Assembly (NCBI GenBank): GCA_025458415.1
Contig: JALOSN010000076.1
Span: 1-7,388 of the forward strand
Length of the DNA stretch: 7,388 bases
Origin: Hydrogenophaga sp.
Lineage (GTDB): Bacteria; Pseudomonadota; Gammaproteobacteria; Burkholderiales; Burkholderiaceae_C
Direction: 5' to 3'
Shown: one piece after another, positions 1 to 5,379 of the stretch
Layout of the letters: each line of letters starts with the position of its first letter
How positions within the stretch are numbered: the first letter of the stretch is position 1
The notes under the pieces: generated by a model
What the model saw: only the letters and a program-made list of their open reading frames with translations
Database searches by the model: none
What the model was told of the DNA's origin: nothing
Translations under genes and position numbers: made by a program

Positions 1-1536
1 CTTGATGTCCATTTGCAGCGCGGTCACACCGTTGGTGGTGCCGGCCACCTTGAAGTCCATGTCGCCGAGGTGGTCCTCGTCACCCAGGATGTCGGTCAGA
101 ACCGCGAAGCGATTGCCTTCCTTGATCAGGCCCATGGCGATGCCGGCCACGTGCGCCTTCATGGGCACGCCGGCGTCCATCAGCGCCAGGCAGCCACCGC
201 AGACCGAAGCCATGGACGAGGAGCCATTGGACTCGGTGATCTCCGACACCACCCGGATGGTGTAGGGGAACTCGTCCTTGGGCGGCAGCGCGGCAATGAG
301 GGCGCGCTTGGCCAGGCGGCCATGGCCGATTTCACGGCGCTTGGGGCTGCCGACGCGACCGGTTTCGCCGGTGGCGAACGGAGGCATGTTGTAGTGCAGC
401 ATGAAGCGGTCTTCGAAGTCGCCGGCCAGCGCGTCGATGCGCTGGGCGTCACGGTCGGTACCCAGGGTGGCGATCACCAGGGCCTGGGTTTCGCCCCGGG
501 TGAACAGGGCTGAGCCATGGGTGCGCGGCAGCACGCTGTTGCGAATCTCGATGGCGCGAACAGTACGGGTGTCTCGGCCGTCGATACGCGGCTCGCCGGC
601 CAGAATCTGGCCACGCACGATGGCCGCTTCGATGTTGAACAACAGGCCTTCGACGGCCACCCCGTCAAAAGCCACGCCCTCGGCCTTCAGGCCGTCCATG
701 ACGGCGGCGTAGGCCTCGCGGCAGGCCTGGGTGCGGGCCTGCTTGTTGCGGATCTGGTAGGCGGCCTCGAGCTTGGCCTTGCCCAGGGCTTCGACCTTGG
801 CAATCAGCGGCTCGTCCTTGGCGGGCGGCTGCCAGTCCCACTCGGGTTTGCCGGCGTCGCGCACCAGGTCGTTGATGGCGGCGATGGCGATGTTGCCCTG
901 CTCGTGGCCGAACACCACGGCACCCAGCATGATCTCTTCGGACAGCTGGTCGGCTTCGGACTCGACCATCAGCACGGCAGCCTGGGTGCCGGCAACGACC
1001 AGGTCCATCTGGCTGTTCTTGCGCTCGGTCTGGCCCGGGTTCAGCACGTACTGGCCGTTGACGTAACCCACGCGCGCGGCACCGATCGGGCCGTTGAACG
1101 GAATGCCGGAGACCGACAGGGCCGCCGAAGTGGCGATCATGGCGGCGATGTCGGCATCGACCTCGGGGTTGAGCGACAGGGTGTGAATGACCACCTGCAC
1201 TTCGTTGAAGAACCCGTCCGGGAACAGCGGACGGATCGGGCGGTCGATCAGGCGGCTGGTCAGGGTCTCGAATTCGCTGGGGCGGCCTTCGCGCTTGAAG
1301 AAGCTGCCCGGGATCTTGCCGGCAGCGTAGGATTTCTCCAGGTAGTCGACCGTCAGGGGGAAGAAGTCCTGGCCGGCTTTGGCATCCTTCTTGGCGACGA
1401 CGGTGGCCAGCACCACGGTGCCCTCCATGTCGAGCAGCACGGCGCCGCTGGACTGACGGGCGATTTCGCCGGTTTCCATGCGGACCGTGTGCTGGCCCCA
1501 CTGGAAGGTCTTGGTGACTTTGTTGAACATGGTCAT
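1..1536 (-). CDS. pnp: Polyribonucleotide nucleotidyltransferase (PNPase), 3' end cut off by the window edge
   Basis: PNPase is a 3'-to-5' exoribonuclease that uses phosphate to release nucleoside diphosphates. It acts in cytoplasmic mRNA turnover, often with RNase E. The window holds 512 codons, against roughly 700 for the family (711 in E. coli). Both RNase PH-like domains and the helical linker are represented, while the C-terminal KH and S1 RNA-binding domains lie outside. Visible signatures are MTMFNKVTKTFQWGQHTV at the start, the phosphate/RNA loop FFKREGRPSE near residues 79-88, SNGSSSMASVCGG from residue 436, and DILGDEDHLGDMDFK. In that last motif D488 and D494 match E. coli D486 and D492, and S440/S441 match S438/S439, so the active site looks intact. 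The start at 1536 is chosen because AGGAG lies six bases upstream; an in-frame ATG at 1530 is too far from it. The gene lies downstream of rpsO on the same strand, separated by a terminator and a hairpin leader. Confidence 0.97.
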   Translation of the reverse strand, partial: MTMFNKVTKTFQWGQHTVRMETGEIARQSSGAVLLDMEGTVVLATVVAKKDAKAGQDFFPLTVDYLEKSYAAGKIPGSFFKREGRPSEFETLTSRLIDRPIRPLFPDGFFNEVQVVIHTLSLNPEVDADIAAMIATSAALSVSGIPFNGPIGAARVGYVNGQYVLNPGQTERKNSQMDLVVAGTQAAVLMVESEADQLSEEIMLGAVVFGHEQGNIAIAAINDLVRDAGKPEWDWQPPAKDEPLIAKVEALGKAKLEAAYQIRNKQARTQACREAYAAVMDGLKAEGVAFDGVAVEGLLFNIEAAIVRGQILAGEPRIDGRDTRTVRAIEIRNSVLPRTHGSALFTRGETQALVIATLGTDRDAQRIDALAGDFEDRFMLHYNMPPFATGETGRVGSPKRREIGHGRLAKRALIAALPPKDEFPYTIRVVSEITESNGSSSMASVCGGCLALMDAGVPMKAHVAGIAMGLIKEGNRFAVLTDILGDEDHLGDMDFKVAGTTNGVTALQMDIK

Positions 1537-1618
1537 GTGATGCTCCTGTTGCAGTTCAGGGTGTGGAACGCATGGGCTGCGTCCGGGGCCTGGAGCCGTC
1601 GAGGGCAGAACACGATGC

Positions 1619-1661
1619 CATTCCAGCGGGGCTGGGCCTGTGGCTCAGGCCTGTTGGAATG
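1619..1661 (-). promoter_or_regulatory. Imperfect stem-loop in the pnp leader
   Basis: An outer stem of seven perfect pairs (CATTCCA at 1619-1625, TGGAATG at 1655-1661) encloses an inner stem of six pairs (GGCCTG at 1635-1640, CAGGCC at 1646-1651) with a five-base loop. An asymmetric internal loop separates the two stems. The structure lies about 80 bases before the pnp start. In E. coli the pnp leader carries a hairpin cut by RNase III, after which PNPase destabilises its own message. The position and shape here suggest an equivalent, but the cleavage itself is an inference. Confidence 0.45.
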
Positions 1662-1698
1662 ACACAGCTTCGATCTGCGCGACGCGGTTTCCGGGTTG

Positions 1699-1740
1699 AA
1701 AATGCGCAAAACGCCTGAGCCAGCGAACCAACTCAGGCGT
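1699..1740 (-). terminator. Intrinsic terminator after rpsO, between rpsO and pnp
   Basis: Two perfect nine-base arms, ACGCCTGAG (1711-1719) and CTCAGGCGT (1732-1740), flank a 12-base loop. Read on the minus strand, the stem runs directly into TTTT, then GCGCA, then a second TTTT. It begins about 24 bases after the rpsO stop. The U-rich run follows the stem only on the minus strand, so it should end rpsO transcripts. As in E. coli, where an equivalent terminator leaks, pnp may be reached by read-through. Confidence 0.75.
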
Positions 1741-1763
1741 CGAGCACATCAGAGCGGGGCCAA

Positions 1764-2030
1764 TTACTTGCGCAGGCCCAGTTTCTGGATCAGGGCGACG
1801 TAACGGTCGGCATCCTTGGACTTGAGGTAGTCCAGCAGCTTGCGACGGCGGCTGACCATCTTGAGCAGTCCACGGCGGCCGTGGTGGTCTTTCTTGTGCT
1901 CTTTGAAATGGGGGGTCAGTTCGTTGATGCGGGCGGTCAGGATGGCCACCTGCACTTCGGGGCTGCCGGTGTCGTTGGCGGCACGGGCGTTGGCCGCAAT
2001 GACTTCGGCCTTGACGGATTGTTCGATCAT
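1764..2030 (-). CDS. rpsO: 30S ribosomal protein S15
   Basis: S15 is a primary 16S rRNA-binding protein needed for assembly of the 30S platform. The 88-residue product has the family length (89 in E. coli) and an unmistakable sequence: ARAANDTGSPEVQVAILTAR near residues 15-34, KDHHGRRGLLKMVSRRRKLL near 47-66, and the ending IQKLGLRK. The His-His-Gly-Arg-Arg segment and the following helix are the rRNA contact surface in the family. The start MIEQ at 2030 is preferred because GGAA sits about six bases upstream and the length fits. An upstream in-frame ATG at 2042 would add MESN without a ribosome-binding site. The gene has its own promoter and a long structured leader, a terminator follows, and pnp is next on the same strand. 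Confidence 0.97.
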   Translation of the reverse strand: MIEQSVKAEVIAANARAANDTGSPEVQVAILTARINELTPHFKEHKKDHHGRRGLLKMVSRRRKLLDYLKSKDADRYVALIQKLGLRK

Positions 2031-2063
2031 GTTGGATTCCATTGATGGGACAGGCGACCCGCC

Positions 2064-2110
2064 GCAGCCGGGCCCGACCGCGGATCTTCAAGACCCGCCA
2101 CCTGGGCTGC
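2064..2110 (-). promoter_or_regulatory. Structured rpsO 5' leader, candidate S15 autoregulatory site
   Basis: On the minus-strand RNA, an eight-pair stem (2098-2091 with 2087-2080: GCGGGUCU, loop UGA, AGAUCCGC) pairs fully if one G·U wobble is allowed. On the plus strand the same position is an A·C mismatch, so the helix makes sense only for the rpsO transcript. A second possible helix, GCAGCC (2110-2105) with GGCUGC (2069-2064), encloses it. The inner hairpin ends about 50 bases before the rpsO start. S15 in several bacteria binds its own leader through helices containing adjacent G·U and G-C pairs, which this stem has. The assignment as an S15 target is an inference. Confidence 0.4.
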
Positions 2111-2164
2111 CGCAACGGGCGTGAATGCCACCCCCAGCCTAAACTGGCAAAGCGGCAACCGGGC

Positions 2165-2193
2165 ATTATAGCGCTGTAATCAGGATGCTCCAA
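2165..2193 (-). promoter_or_regulatory. Probable sigma-70 promoter for rpsO
   Basis: A perfect -10 box, TATAAT, reads on the minus strand at 2170-2165. Exactly 17 bases upstream is TTGGAG (2193-2188), a partial match (TTG) to the -35 consensus. Transcription would start near 2158, giving a leader of roughly 125-130 bases before rpsO. The -35 box lies inside the last codons of the upstream membrane-protein gene and the -10 box lies just past its stop. This is the clearest promoter in the window. Confidence 0.7.
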
Positions 2194-2578
2194 GGGCTGC
2201 CCATGACAGGACGCCCACGGCACCCAGGGCCACCCAGCCAGGATGACGGCCAGCCGTGCCCACCAGCACGAGGCATGAGCCTGTCACAAAACCAGCCGCC
2301 GATGCAAGCAGCACCGAATCGGCCGATACAACGCCACCTGGATCTTGGGCCAGCTGCCACAGCAATCCGGCAAACGCCCACCCCAACACCGAAGCAAGGT
2401 GCCAGGTAGCCCAAAGAATGCGCACATGGCGTCCCAGCAAGGGTGGGACAGGCAAGGAAGGAACCAGGGTGGACTGGCGCAGGTATCGGAAGATCAGCCG
2501 CTCCCCCAGAAAGGAGTGGGCCATGCCCGTGACCGTCGCGACAAGGGCAGCCATGATCAACAGAGCTTGTATCGTCAT
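2180..2578 (-). CDS. Small four-helix membrane protein of unknown function
   Basis: I do not recognise a named family for this 132-residue product. Four hydrophobic segments are visible: residues about 5-21, 53-76 (rich in Trp), 88-108 and 113-130. The first is followed by HSFLGERLIFRYLR, a charged motif with a conserved look (His-Ser-x-x-Gly-Glu-Arg). I have a vague memory of similar small inner-membrane proteins in Burkholderiales, but no function. The ATG at 2578 is the only convincing start, because upstream in-frame codons offer none. No strong ribosome-binding site precedes it, which lowers certainty about expression. It lies 42 bases after the 95-residue lipoprotein gene on the same strand, so it may be co-transcribed with it. 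Its 3' end contains the rpsO -35 box. Confidence 0.75.
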   Translation of the reverse strand: MTIQALLIMAALVATVTGMAHSFLGERLIFRYLRQSTLVPSLPVPPLLGRHVRILWATWHLASVLGWAFAGLLWQLAQDPGGVVSADSVLLASAAGFVTGSCLVLVGTAGRHPGWVALGAVGVLSWAALGAS

Positions 2579-2620
2579 CGTGATCTTGCCCGTATGGTCT
2601 CCCGCGTCATGAAGGTGCCC

Positions 2621-2908
2621 TCACCTTCTGCTGCACACCGGCGGGTTGGTCATGCCAAAGCTAAGCATGTTGCCACCGTTGATGACGCAGGCGTGGTTCT
2701 GGCGGTTCGCCGTCCGCACGTTCACGTAGGTGTTGGTGCCCTCGGTTCGGCGATCGACGATGGTGACCTCCTCCGCCTTGACCCCGAGCGTGCCGCCCAC
2801 CTCGGAGCGGATGCGCTCGTCACTGAGCATATTGGTGTTGCCAGCCAATGTGCCGCAGCCTGCAAACAGGACCACCAGCGGGATCAGGACGCTCGTGCGC
2901 AACTTCAT
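2621..2908 (-). CDS. Small secreted lipoprotein of unknown function
   Basis: The 95-residue product opens with a short lipoprotein signal, MKLRTSVLIPLVVLFAGC. The lipidated residue would be Cys18; Phe at -3 is slightly off the usual lipobox. The mature part is polar, with SDERIRSEVGGTLGVKAEEV followed by VTIVDRRTEGTNTYVNVRT. It ends in a two-cysteine segment (Cys74 and Cys92) containing INGGN and GMTNPPVC. That ending resembles small lipoproteins I recall from other Proteobacteria that close with a GMTNPPxC motif; their function is unknown to me. The start at 2908 is well supported by AGGAG seven bases upstream. The same frame is open further upstream, but those codons have no ribosome-binding site and would bury the signal peptide. 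The protein is likely anchored in an envelope membrane, and the cysteines could form a disulfide. Confidence 0.88.
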   Translation of the reverse strand: MKLRTSVLIPLVVLFAGCGTLAGNTNMLSDERIRSEVGGTLGVKAEEVTIVDRRTEGTNTYVNVRTANRQNHACVINGGNMLSFGMTNPPVCSRR

Positions 2909-2925
2909 GAAATGACTCCTTGTTG

Positions 2926-2954
2926 AAAAAAAGTGATTGGCCCATGCCGGGCCA
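2926..2954 (-). terminator. Possible terminator between the two lipoprotein genes
   Basis: On the minus strand TGGCCC (2954-2949) pairs with GGGCCA (2943-2938) around a five-base loop. After a five-base spacer comes a run of seven T (2932-2926). The hairpin begins about nine bases past the stop of the 196-residue lipoprotein gene. The spacer between stem and T-run is longer than in classic terminators, so termination may be partial. The ribosome-binding site of the next gene lies just beyond the T-run. Confidence 0.4.
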
Positions 2955-2963
2955 TGTGTGGCA

Positions 2964-3554
2964 TCAGGACTTGTCGTGGCAACTGGCGTCGGACAGGTCC
3001 ATCCACGACGAAACGGCGGCCAGGCTGCCCAGGCCGGAGAAAGCGCGGTCGGTGGCGCCGATGCACAGCGCGGTATCCCGCCCTTTCTTGCCCCAGATGG
3101 CGCCGCTCTGCAGGCCGTTGGGCAACACCCAGAGCCCCCAGTTCGCCGCCGCTCTTGCATTGGCGTCCGAACGGGAGAACGTGACAATGCCCAGCGGCGT
3201 GGTCCTGCCATCGGCCGTGCCGGCGCCGGAGCAGTCCCCGCTGGCATAGCGGACAAAGGTCTGGCTGTACGACACGGCGTTGTCGCCCACCTGCACCACC
3301 CGAAGCCTCAGCCGCGACGACCTGGTTGTCCCGCCTGGTATGCAGGTTCGGGACAACCAGTCACCCACCAGGCTGGACGCACCGACCGCCAGGCGCTGAC
3401 CGCCCGGCACATTGCCCGGGCCATCGTCGTCCCCACCGCCGCCACCACAGGCTGCCAGACTGGCCGCCACCAGCAGCGCGCCGACACCCCGGGCCGCGGC
3501 CCGTTGACCCATGCCTCGCCGGGAGGCCGGCTTGTTCGATGCGTGTCGTTTCAT
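2964..3554 (-). CDS. Putative lipoprotein with Gly-rich linker, unknown function
   Basis: The 196-residue product starts with a basic N-terminus (MKRHASNKPASRRGMGQR) and a hydrophobic stretch ending in LVAASLAAC, a standard lipobox with lipidated Cys36. A flexible linker follows (GGGGGDDDGPG). The mature domain, about residues 55-196, contains GDWLSRTC, RLRLRVVQVGDNAVSYSQTF, GDCSG, NWGLWVLPNGLQSGAIW and TALCIG, with four cysteines (71, 108, 164, 192) that could form two disulfides. This looks like a beta-rich envelope domain of a type common in Burkholderiales, with no function I can name. The start at 3554 has AAGGA six bases upstream. The frame remains open upstream but without a better start. 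A long perfect inverted repeat lies inside the gene at 3322-3360. Confidence 0.88.
   Translation of the reverse strand: MKRHASNKPASRRGMGQRAAARGVGALLVAASLAACGGGGGDDDGPGNVPGGQRLAVGASSLVGDWLSRTCIPGGTTRSSRLRLRVVQVGDNAVSYSQTFVRYASGDCSGAGTADGRTTPLGIVTFSRSDANARAAANWGLWVLPNGLQSGAIWGKKGRDTALCIGATDRAFSGLGSLAAVSSWMDLSDASCHDKS
3322..3360. repeat. Perfect 12-bp inverted repeat inside a lipoprotein gene
   Basis: CTGGTTGTCCCG (3322-3333) and CGGGACAACCAG (3349-3360) are exact reverse complements separated by 15 bases. The spacer holds an inner pair of four-base arms, CCTG (3334-3337) and CAGG (3343-3346), so the RNA could fold into a 12 + 4 base-pair hairpin with a two-base bulge. It encodes about residues 65-78 of the 196-residue lipoprotein (the segment from Asp65 through Thr77). 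There is no T-run, so it does not look like an intrinsic terminator. Confidence 0.85.
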
Positions 3555-3647
3555 TGATCTTCCTTTCAATAAATCGGTGTTTCTTGCAAACCCGGCCGAC
3601 GCCGTTGCCCGCGCGGCCACCCGCCAGGCGCCCGGTTCAGGCGTGAC

Positions 3648-3668
3648 AAAACCAGGGGTGACACCCCT
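3648..3668 (-). terminator. Probable terminator downstream of the methyltransferase gene
   Basis: Minus-strand AGGGGT (3668-3663) pairs with ACCCCT (3659-3654) around a GTC loop. It is followed after two bases by TTTT (3651-3648). It sits about 22 bases beyond the methyltransferase stop codon. The T-run is short, so termination efficiency is uncertain. No convincing promoter for the following lipoprotein gene could be read in the remainder of this 136-base gap. Confidence 0.45.
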
Positions 3669-3690
3669 CGGGGAATGAAGGCGGAGGGGA

Positions 3691-4398
3691 TCAGGCCTGC
3701 GGCTTGCGGGCCACGATGAAGACGCGGATGTCCTTGCCTTTGGTGCCGTGGCGCTCGACCGCTTCGACGACCAGACCGTGGCGAACCAGCGCGGCCTGCA
3801 ACTGCGGCGCATCGAAGCAGAGCACGTGCGGCGCCTTGCCAATGGCGCGCATCAGCGGCAGCGCCAGGCGCGGCACCAGCGGGTTCATCTCCTTGACGCA
3901 GGCGGTCTTGGAGATGAACAGCCCCCCCGGCCGCAGCGCCCGCACGACCGCGTCAATGGCGTGATCCAGGTCGTCGACCAGGTGCAACAAATTGAAGGCC
4001 AGCACCGCATCCCAGCTGCCCTGCCCGAACACCGGGGCGTCGGCGTCGGCCACCGCAAAGCCCAGTTGCAGCATGGGCTGGGCCGCCAGCTTCTCGCGGG
4101 CGATGGCGATCATCTCGGCCGACACGTCGGTGGCCAGCAGGCGGCGGGTGTGCGGTGCCAGCCGCAAGGCGGTGCTGCCGGTGCCGCAACCGATTTCCAG
4201 CACATCGTGGCCGGTCGACAGCAGGCCCTGCACCCGCTGCAGCGTGGCCTCGTAGCCCGGCAGGTCGGCAATCGGGTCGGCCGCGTATTTGCGCGCGATG
4301 CGGTCCCAGAAACGGGCCTTGCGGGCCAGGGCGGCGCTGGCGGACGACAGAGCCGTGGGTTCAACGGTGGCCAATGCGGTGGGCAAGCGGTGGGACAT
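3691..4398 (-). CDS. Class I SAM-dependent methyltransferase
   Basis: The 235-residue cytoplasmic enzyme should transfer a methyl group from S-adenosylmethionine; its substrate is unknown. Motif I, VLEIGCGTGSTALRLA, lies at residues 66-81. The acidic residue ending strand 2 is Asp91 (LLATDVSAEMIAIAR), the motif AVADADAP is near 115-122, and the strand-4 segment SWDAVLAFNLLHLVDD is near 128-143. RALRPGGLF follows at 153-161. An N-terminal helix, FWDRIARKYAADPIADLPGY at 30-49, is characteristic of a UbiE-like group of small methyltransferases; this does not make it the ubiquinone enzyme. The ATG at 4398 is preferred to a TTG at 4428 because the extra residues look non-conserved. Neither start has a ribosome-binding site, so translation may be weak or leaderless. 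It is divergent from the LysR gene, which is its most likely regulator. The gene contains a run of seven G on the coding strand (3928-3922). Confidence 0.9.
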   Translation of the reverse strand: MSHRLPTALATVEPTALSSASAALARKARFWDRIARKYAADPIADLPGYEATLQRVQGLLSTGHDVLEIGCGTGSTALRLAPHTRRLLATDVSAEMIAIAREKLAAQPMLQLGFAVADADAPVFGQGSWDAVLAFNLLHLVDDLDHAIDAVVRALRPGGLFISKTACVKEMNPLVPRLALPLMRAIGKAPHVLCFDAPQLQAALVRHGLVVEAVERHGTKGKDIRVFIVARKPQA

Positions 4399-4441
4399 GG
4401 GAGGTGATTGATGGGGCGCTTTGAACAACGAACGTCATGCT

Positions 4442-4492
4442 ATCCATGCAGTAACCCGTATGGAAGTGCGGTAAATTGCAGTCCATCCATAC
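4442..4492. promoter_or_regulatory. Candidate LysR operator in the divergent intergenic region
   Basis: The 102-base gap between the methyltransferase and LysR starts holds repeated half-sites: ATCCAT at 4442-4447, its inverse-type GTATGG at 4458-4463, and ATCCATAC at 4485-4492. GTATGG and CCATAC (4487-4492) form a perfect six-base dyad with 23 bases between. AATTGCA also occurs twice, at 4474-4480 and 4495-4501. LysR-type regulators usually bind such dyads between themselves and a divergent target. No clear -35/-10 pair could be assigned on either strand, so this is a candidate only. Confidence 0.35.
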
Positions 4493-4500
4493 AAAATTGC

Positions 4501-5373
4501 ATGAATGACATGGATTGGAACCAGCTCAGGGCCTTTCTGGCCACCGCACAGACGGGCTCGCTGTCGGCCGCCGCTCGCCAGCTGGGCCTGACGCAACCCA
4601 CCCTGAGCCGGCAGGTGGCCGCCATGGAGCAGCACCTGGGGGTGACCCTGTTCGAGCGGGTGGGCAAGGGCCTGACGCTCACCAGCACCGGCCATGAGCT
4701 GCTGGAGCACGCACGCACCATGGGTGCCGCAGCCGATGCCCTGGGCCTGGCGGCCAGCGGCCGTTCACAGGCGCTGGGGGGGGTGGTGTCGGTTTCAGCC
4801 AGCGATGCGGTGGCCGCCTATCTGCTGCCGCCCCTGGTGCGGCGCCTGCGCGAGCAGGAGCCAGGCATTGCCATCGAAGTGATTTCGTCCAATGCCGTGA
4901 GCGACCTGTTGCGACGCGAGGCCGACATCGCCATCCGCCATGTCAAGCCCGAGCAACCCGAGCTGATTGCACGCCTGATCCGGGCGGCGACGGCCGGCTT
5001 CTATGCGTCGGAGGACTGGGTGCGGACCCATGGCCACCCGCGCGCCGCGGCCGAGGCCGCCACCCTGCCCTTCGTCGGCGCCGCCCGTGACGGCCAGTAC
5101 CTGGGCCATCTGCAGCGGCATGGTCTGCCGGTGACCGAGGCCAACTTCAGCTGCTACGCCGAACACTCGGTGGCGCACTGGGCGCTGGTGCAGCAGGGCC
5201 AGGGCATTGGGGCCATGATGGACGAGATTGCGCGCAGCACACCCGGCATCGTGCGCGTGCTGGACGAGGTGCCGCCGGTGCGGTTTCCGGTGTGGCTGGT
5301 CAGCCACCGTGAACTGCGCACCGCGCGCCGGATACGCGTGGTGTTCGAGGCGCTGGCGGAGGGGCTGGCGTAG
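4501..5373 (+). CDS. LysR-family transcriptional regulator
   Basis: This 290-residue DNA-binding protein has the usual LysR length and layout. The N-terminal winged helix-turn-helix covers about residues 5-63: DWNQLRAFLATAQTGSLSAA, then ARQLGLTQPTLSRQVAAME as the helix-turn-helix core, then LGVTLFERVGKGLTLTSTG. The effector-binding domain follows from about residue 93 (VSVSASDAVAAYLLPPLVRR) to the end, with DIAIRHVKPEQPELIARLI and a C-terminal PVWLVSHRELRTARRIRVVF. The inducer cannot be deduced. The ATG at 4501 is used; ATG at 4510 (MDWNQL) is an equally plausible start, and neither has a clear ribosome-binding site. The frame stays open upstream to a TTG near 4408, but those residues run through the intergenic repeats and do not look like protein. 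A run of eight G at 4776-4783 lies in frame. The gene ends six bases before the convergent aminotransferase gene. Confidence 0.95.
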   Translation: MNDMDWNQLRAFLATAQTGSLSAAARQLGLTQPTLSRQVAAMEQHLGVTLFERVGKGLTLTSTGHELLEHARTMGAAADALGLAASGRSQALGGVVSVSASDAVAAYLLPPLVRRLREQEPGIAIEVISSNAVSDLLRREADIAIRHVKPEQPELIARLIRAATAGFYASEDWVRTHGHPRAAAEAATLPFVGAARDGQYLGHLQRHGLPVTEANFSCYAEHSVAHWALVQQGQGIGAMMDEIARSTPGIVRVLDEVPPVRFPVWLVSHRELRTARRIRVVFEALAEGLA

Positions 5374-5378
5374 CCAGC
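5364..5378. repeat. Short hairpin at the convergent LysR and aminotransferase gene ends
   Basis: GCTGGC (5364-5369) and GCCAGC (5373-5378) form a perfect six-pair GC-rich stem around GTA. The stem overlaps the LysR stop codon and ends two bases before the aminotransferase stop. Neither strand has a T-run after it, so it is not a typical terminator. It could still stall or stabilise the converging transcripts. Confidence 0.35.
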
Positions 5379-5379
5379 G

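Noticed and set aside
517..1662. Long open frame of 381 codons on the plus strand opposite pnp.
   Set aside because: It lies entirely antisense to a clearly conserved PNPase frame; such frames are common in GC-rich DNA. Its Gly/His/Gln/Val-rich translation shows no domain.
2909..3256. Upstream extension of the 95-residue lipoprotein frame into the neighbouring gene.
   Set aside because: The extension overlaps the other lipoprotein gene in a different frame, would place the signal peptide in mid-protein, and lacks a ribosome-binding site.
3555..3842. Upstream extension of the 196-residue lipoprotein frame into the methyltransferase gene.
   Set aside because: The start at 3554 has a good ribosome-binding site and a complete lipoprotein signal; the extension is a shadow of the methyltransferase.
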